The notes beneath the pieces were generated by a model. It worked only from the letters and a program-made list of their open reading frames with translations. It made no database searches and was not told where the DNA came from. A program made the translations under genes and the position numbers. Positions 62,951 to 64,000 of a stretch of DNA of 64,000 nt are shown piece after piece. The stretch is taken from positions 62,001 through 126,000 of the forward strand of contig CAYNJG010000001.1 in assembly GCA_964397295.1 (NCBI GenBank), read 5' to 3'. This DNA comes from CAYNJG01 sp964397295 (GTDB lineage: Bacteria > Planctomycetota > Planctomycetia > Pirellulales > Pirellulaceae). Position 1 is the stretch's first letter. Each line of letters starts with the position of its first letter.

Positions 62951-64000
62951 TTATTGTTTTGGTGGTTTCGCTTCTCGAACCAATCCACCTAAGGCGTCAT
63001 CCAGAACCAAGATTGAGAACCGATCGACGCTGTCCAATTCATTCGTACTTAGCGAAGCATAGTCAAAACGGCCTCGCAAATCGGTGTAACCGTCTTTGTA
63101 GAACTTCACCTCGCCACCCTTTGTGGTAGCGTAGACCTTAACATAAGTTTTCGGCATCGTCTTTCCGGTTTTCGTTTCGACGACTTTCAACTGGCCATAG
63201 TTCTCTGACATTTGCACGTTTAGAGAATTCGAGAAGTAGAACTGGGTTCGCGTGATACCGTTCGACTTGATCTCAACTAGCACGTTTCGATTCTTCAGTT
63301 CTTCGGGCAACTCGAACGCATGCTTCGCCTTGTCACCAGCGAGTGAAACGGTTTGAGTGCTGTTTGGTCGAATGTGAGCGAACTGTCCATCGAAGTTCTG
63401 CACGAATGGATTGCGACTGAAGAGCAATTCTAGATCCACCAAGTAGTAGTGAACTTGTACTTCGTCCACGTTTTGATAATCCAGCAAAAGTTGCTGACCT
63501 TCGATAAGGAAGTCGAAACCGGGCTGTTCGGTCGCGGCCGCCAATTGGGTTTGCGTTCGATCCTTTGGATCCGTAACAAGCACGTCTTCTCCATCTAATT
63601 CAGCGAGCATACTCTTAATGTTCGCAAACGCGAGTTGCCACTTTGGCACTGGGTAGTCCGTGTACTTCGTTACGATTTCACGAGCTACCGTCGGATCATC
63701 CTGGTAGCAATCTAAATAGGCGGCGAAGTAGTCGTATTGCAACTTCGAGTCGAACTCACTTCGGTCCGTTTCCTTGAATGTATTGATCGCTTCCTCGATT
63801 CGATCCTGCAACAACAAGTAGTAAGTCAGAACCAGTCGATCTTCGCTAGTCAGTTTTGCGCGATACTTCAAAACGTCTAACAGATTGTGGTACTGCTGGT
63901 AGAAACGGTTGTTCAAAATCTGTCGTTCGGAACCCAGTTGATGAGCTCGAGCGTTCACAAGTGGTTTGTAATCCAAATGTTGGAACGTCTTGCGCTTGAC
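62951..64000 (-). CDS. Large hypothetical protein, C-terminal part (5' end outside window)
   Basis: The minus-strand frame is open to the right edge, so only the last 349 residues are visible. The first part is helical (LGSERQILNNRFYQQYHNLL, LLLQDRIEEAINTFKET) and may be repeat-like. The middle holds beta-strands, and near the C-terminus GKTMPKTYVKVYATTKGGEV and KFYKDGYTDLRGRFDYASLS look like a carboxypeptidase-regulatory-like or beta-sandwich segment. No name can be given with confidence. It lies 24 bp upstream of the ATL gene on the same strand. Confidence 0.55.
   Translation of the reverse strand, partial: VKRKTFQHLDYKPLVNARAHQLGSERQILNNRFYQQYHNLLDVLKYRAKLTSEDRLVLTYYLLLQDRIEEAINTFKETDRSEFDSKLQYDYFAAYLDCYQDDPTVAREIVTKYTDYPVPKWQLAFANIKSMLAELDGEDVLVTDPKDRTQTQLAAATEQPGFDFLIEGQQLLLDYQNVDEVQVHYYLVDLELLFSRNPFVQNFDGQFAHIRPNSTQTVSLAGDKAKHAFELPEELKNRNVLVEIKSNGITRTQFYFSNSLNVQMSENYGQLKVVETKTGKTMPKTYVKVYATTKGGEVKFYKDGYTDLRGRFDYASLSTNELDSVDRFSILVLDDALGGLVREAKPPKQ

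Overview
The window looks like a piece of a planctomycete chromosome, most likely from the Pirellulaceae (Rhodopirellula-like). This is inferred from gene content: PEP-CTERM and dockerin secreted proteins, a Tat-exported Gfo/Idh/MocA oxidoreductase, a DUF1111 di-haem cytochrome, many short zinc ribbons fused to unrelated domains, HEAT and TPR proteins, and a MoxR/DUF58/DUF4350/DUF4129 membrane operon. No rRNA, CRISPR array or intact transposase was seen. Genes are packed tightly on both strands, with many 4-bp ATGA overlaps.

Layout. 1-5.8 kb: peptidase tail, AIM24-like protein, then sugar or polyol metabolism (two Gfo/Idh/MocA oxidoreductases, an SDR, xylulokinase). 6-9.8 kb: a solute-binding lipoprotein, the end-joining protein Ku, and an unusual BRCT-MerR-TPR fusion. 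9.9-14.1 kb: a three-gene cassette of a PLP amino-acid aldolase/deaminase-like enzyme, an aldehyde dehydrogenase and a sugar-lactone oxidase. 14.3-18 kb: a large membrane protein with helix-hairpin-helix repeats, one of them freshly duplicated, and a PEP-CTERM protein. 18.05-20.56 kb: a decayed integrative element beside tRNA-Val, with an integrase pseudogene, a truncated kinase-like gene and a frameshifted gene. 20.9-25 kb: thrS, infC, folC. 25.3-32.1 kb: zinc-ribbon membrane protein, dockerin/PEP-CTERM protein, CDGSH protein, bioF, TPM-domain protein, SDR. 32.2-41.8 kb: one long plus-strand operon (RDD, SpoIIM-like, membrane protein, DUF4129, DUF4350, MoxR, DUF58) continuing into coaX and an MnmE-like GTPase. 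44.7-50.2 kb: the replication locus gyrB-dciA-dnaN-dnaA on the minus strand, with an unusually short DnaA and no recF. 50.4-64 kb: cysteine desulfurase coupled to a di-haem cytochrome, thioredoxin-like protein, MsrB, TPR protein, semialdehyde dehydrogenase, Tat oxidoreductase plus HEAT protein, an alkyltransferase-like protein, and the end of a large unknown protein.

The best candidates for something not well described are the BRCT-MerR-TPR protein next to Ku, the domain-I-less DnaA in a recF-free replication cluster, the MnmE-like GTPase lacking its catalytic tail, and the duplicated helix-hairpin-helix membrane protein. All functional assignments rest on motifs recognised by eye; no database search was run.
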